5,132 nt of DNA from Geoglobus sp. (GTDB lineage Archaea > Halobacteriota > Archaeoglobi > Archaeoglobales > Archaeoglobaceae): contig JALUWC010000569.1 in NCBI GenBank assembly GCA_027019885.1, positions 1 to 5,132 of the forward strand, in the 5' to 3' direction. The position numbers and the translations under genes were made by a program. Positions 4,944 through 5,132 of the stretch are shown one piece after another. Below the pieces are notes generated by a model. That model searched no databases, had not been told where the DNA came from, and was given only the letters and a program-made list of their open reading frames with translations. Position 1 is the first letter of the stretch. Each line of letters opens with the position of its first letter.

Positions 4944-5132
4944 GGGACTGTCAAGATAACCCCTCCACATTATAAATGGCAACAAAACTCTCCAGCCAGC
5001 TCTGCACAGAATCGAATGAACTCCTGAAAGGAAACCTGCTAAAGAATCTCTTTGTCCTTCTCTTCAGCAGAGAAAAGAATCCCTCTACTGCATTTCTCTC
5101 TCCAAAGGTTTCATACCTGTACTTCAATCCCA
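4944..5132 (-). mobile_element. End of an insertion sequence, DDE type, IS6-like (partial)
   Basis: The transposase fragment ends here. The sequence just outside its stop codon, GGGACTGTCAAGATAA (4944-4959), resembles the GG-T-CTGT-type terminal repeats of IS6-family elements, and the stop codon overlaps it, as is common in compact insertion sequences. The outer boundary at 4944 is therefore tentative. The other end lies beyond the window, so neither the inverted-repeat match nor a target duplication could be checked. Confidence 0.5.
4951..5132 (-). CDS. DDE transposase, C-terminal part (partial)
   Basis: Fifty-nine codons and the TGA stop (4951-4953) are in the window; the rest of the gene lies beyond the right edge. 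The fragment contains RYETFGERNAVEGFFSLLKR, with the third catalytic acid Glu (codon at 5083-5085) and the Lys seven residues later, the E(7)K signature of DDE transposases. TKRFFSRFP and then SVQSWLESFVAIYN follow, a C-terminal pattern seen in archaeal IS6-like elements. The enzyme cuts and joins the ends of its insertion sequence. The reading is intact with no frameshift, so the copy may be functional, but only the last 60 codons can be judged. It points toward the 469-residue gene and converges with it. Confidence 0.85.
   Translation of the reverse strand, partial: GLKYRYETFGERNAVEGFFSLLKRRTKRFFSRFPFRSSFDSVQSWLESFVAIYNVEGLS

Noticed and set aside
1..5132. CRISPR array or cas genes
   Set aside because: No regularly spaced repeats of 24-37 bases and no Cas-like protein were seen, although HEPN domains also occur in some Cas proteins.

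Overview
The window looks like a piece of an archaeal chromosome, probably from the Archaeoglobales (Euryarchaeota). Four things support this: a tRNA-Ala gene with no encoded CCA; TATA boxes of the archaeal type in front of almost every gene; protein starts that mostly lack Shine-Dalgarno sequences and sit about 27 bases after a TATA box; and codon use rich in AGG, ATA and GAG in the native-looking genes. The exact genus is an inference from overall style, not from a marker gene.

Layout from left to right. The left edge holds the start of a minus-strand gene with an N-terminal signal peptide or membrane anchor (1-75, partial). It diverges from a tRNA-Ala(GGC) gene (262-335), and the shared intergenic region carries three copies of an 8-base motif. 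After the tRNA comes a junk-like stretch (336-650) with a hairpin, a short repeat and a small minus-strand reading frame. The 3' part of that frame resembles the 3' half of a tRNA gene, as in integrase remnants. Next is the C-terminal half of a HerA/DUF87-type ATPase with Walker B but no Walker A (651-1358), so it is a decayed gene.

The rest alternates between two base-composition styles. An AT-rich minus-strand gene (1393-2352) encodes a HEPN-domain protein with an intact RxxxxH ribonuclease-type motif. A divergent pair of GC-richer, unrecognised genes follows (2408-2965 minus, 3079-3375 plus). Then an AT-rich plus-strand gene (3452-4861) encodes a 469-residue protein of unknown family whose C-terminus has a second HEPN-like RxxxxxxH motif. 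The right edge is the end of an insertion sequence with a DDE transposase (4951-5132, partial, minus strand).

The tRNA gene, the possible integrase scrap, the broken ATPase, the two AT-rich HEPN-like genes and the insertion sequence together suggest an accessory island beside a tRNA gene, possibly with anti-virus or toxin functions. The genes do not form an obvious operon: four successive genes each have their own TATA box at leaderless distance. The defence reading is inference from the HEPN motifs and context. The sequence does not show a complete known system.
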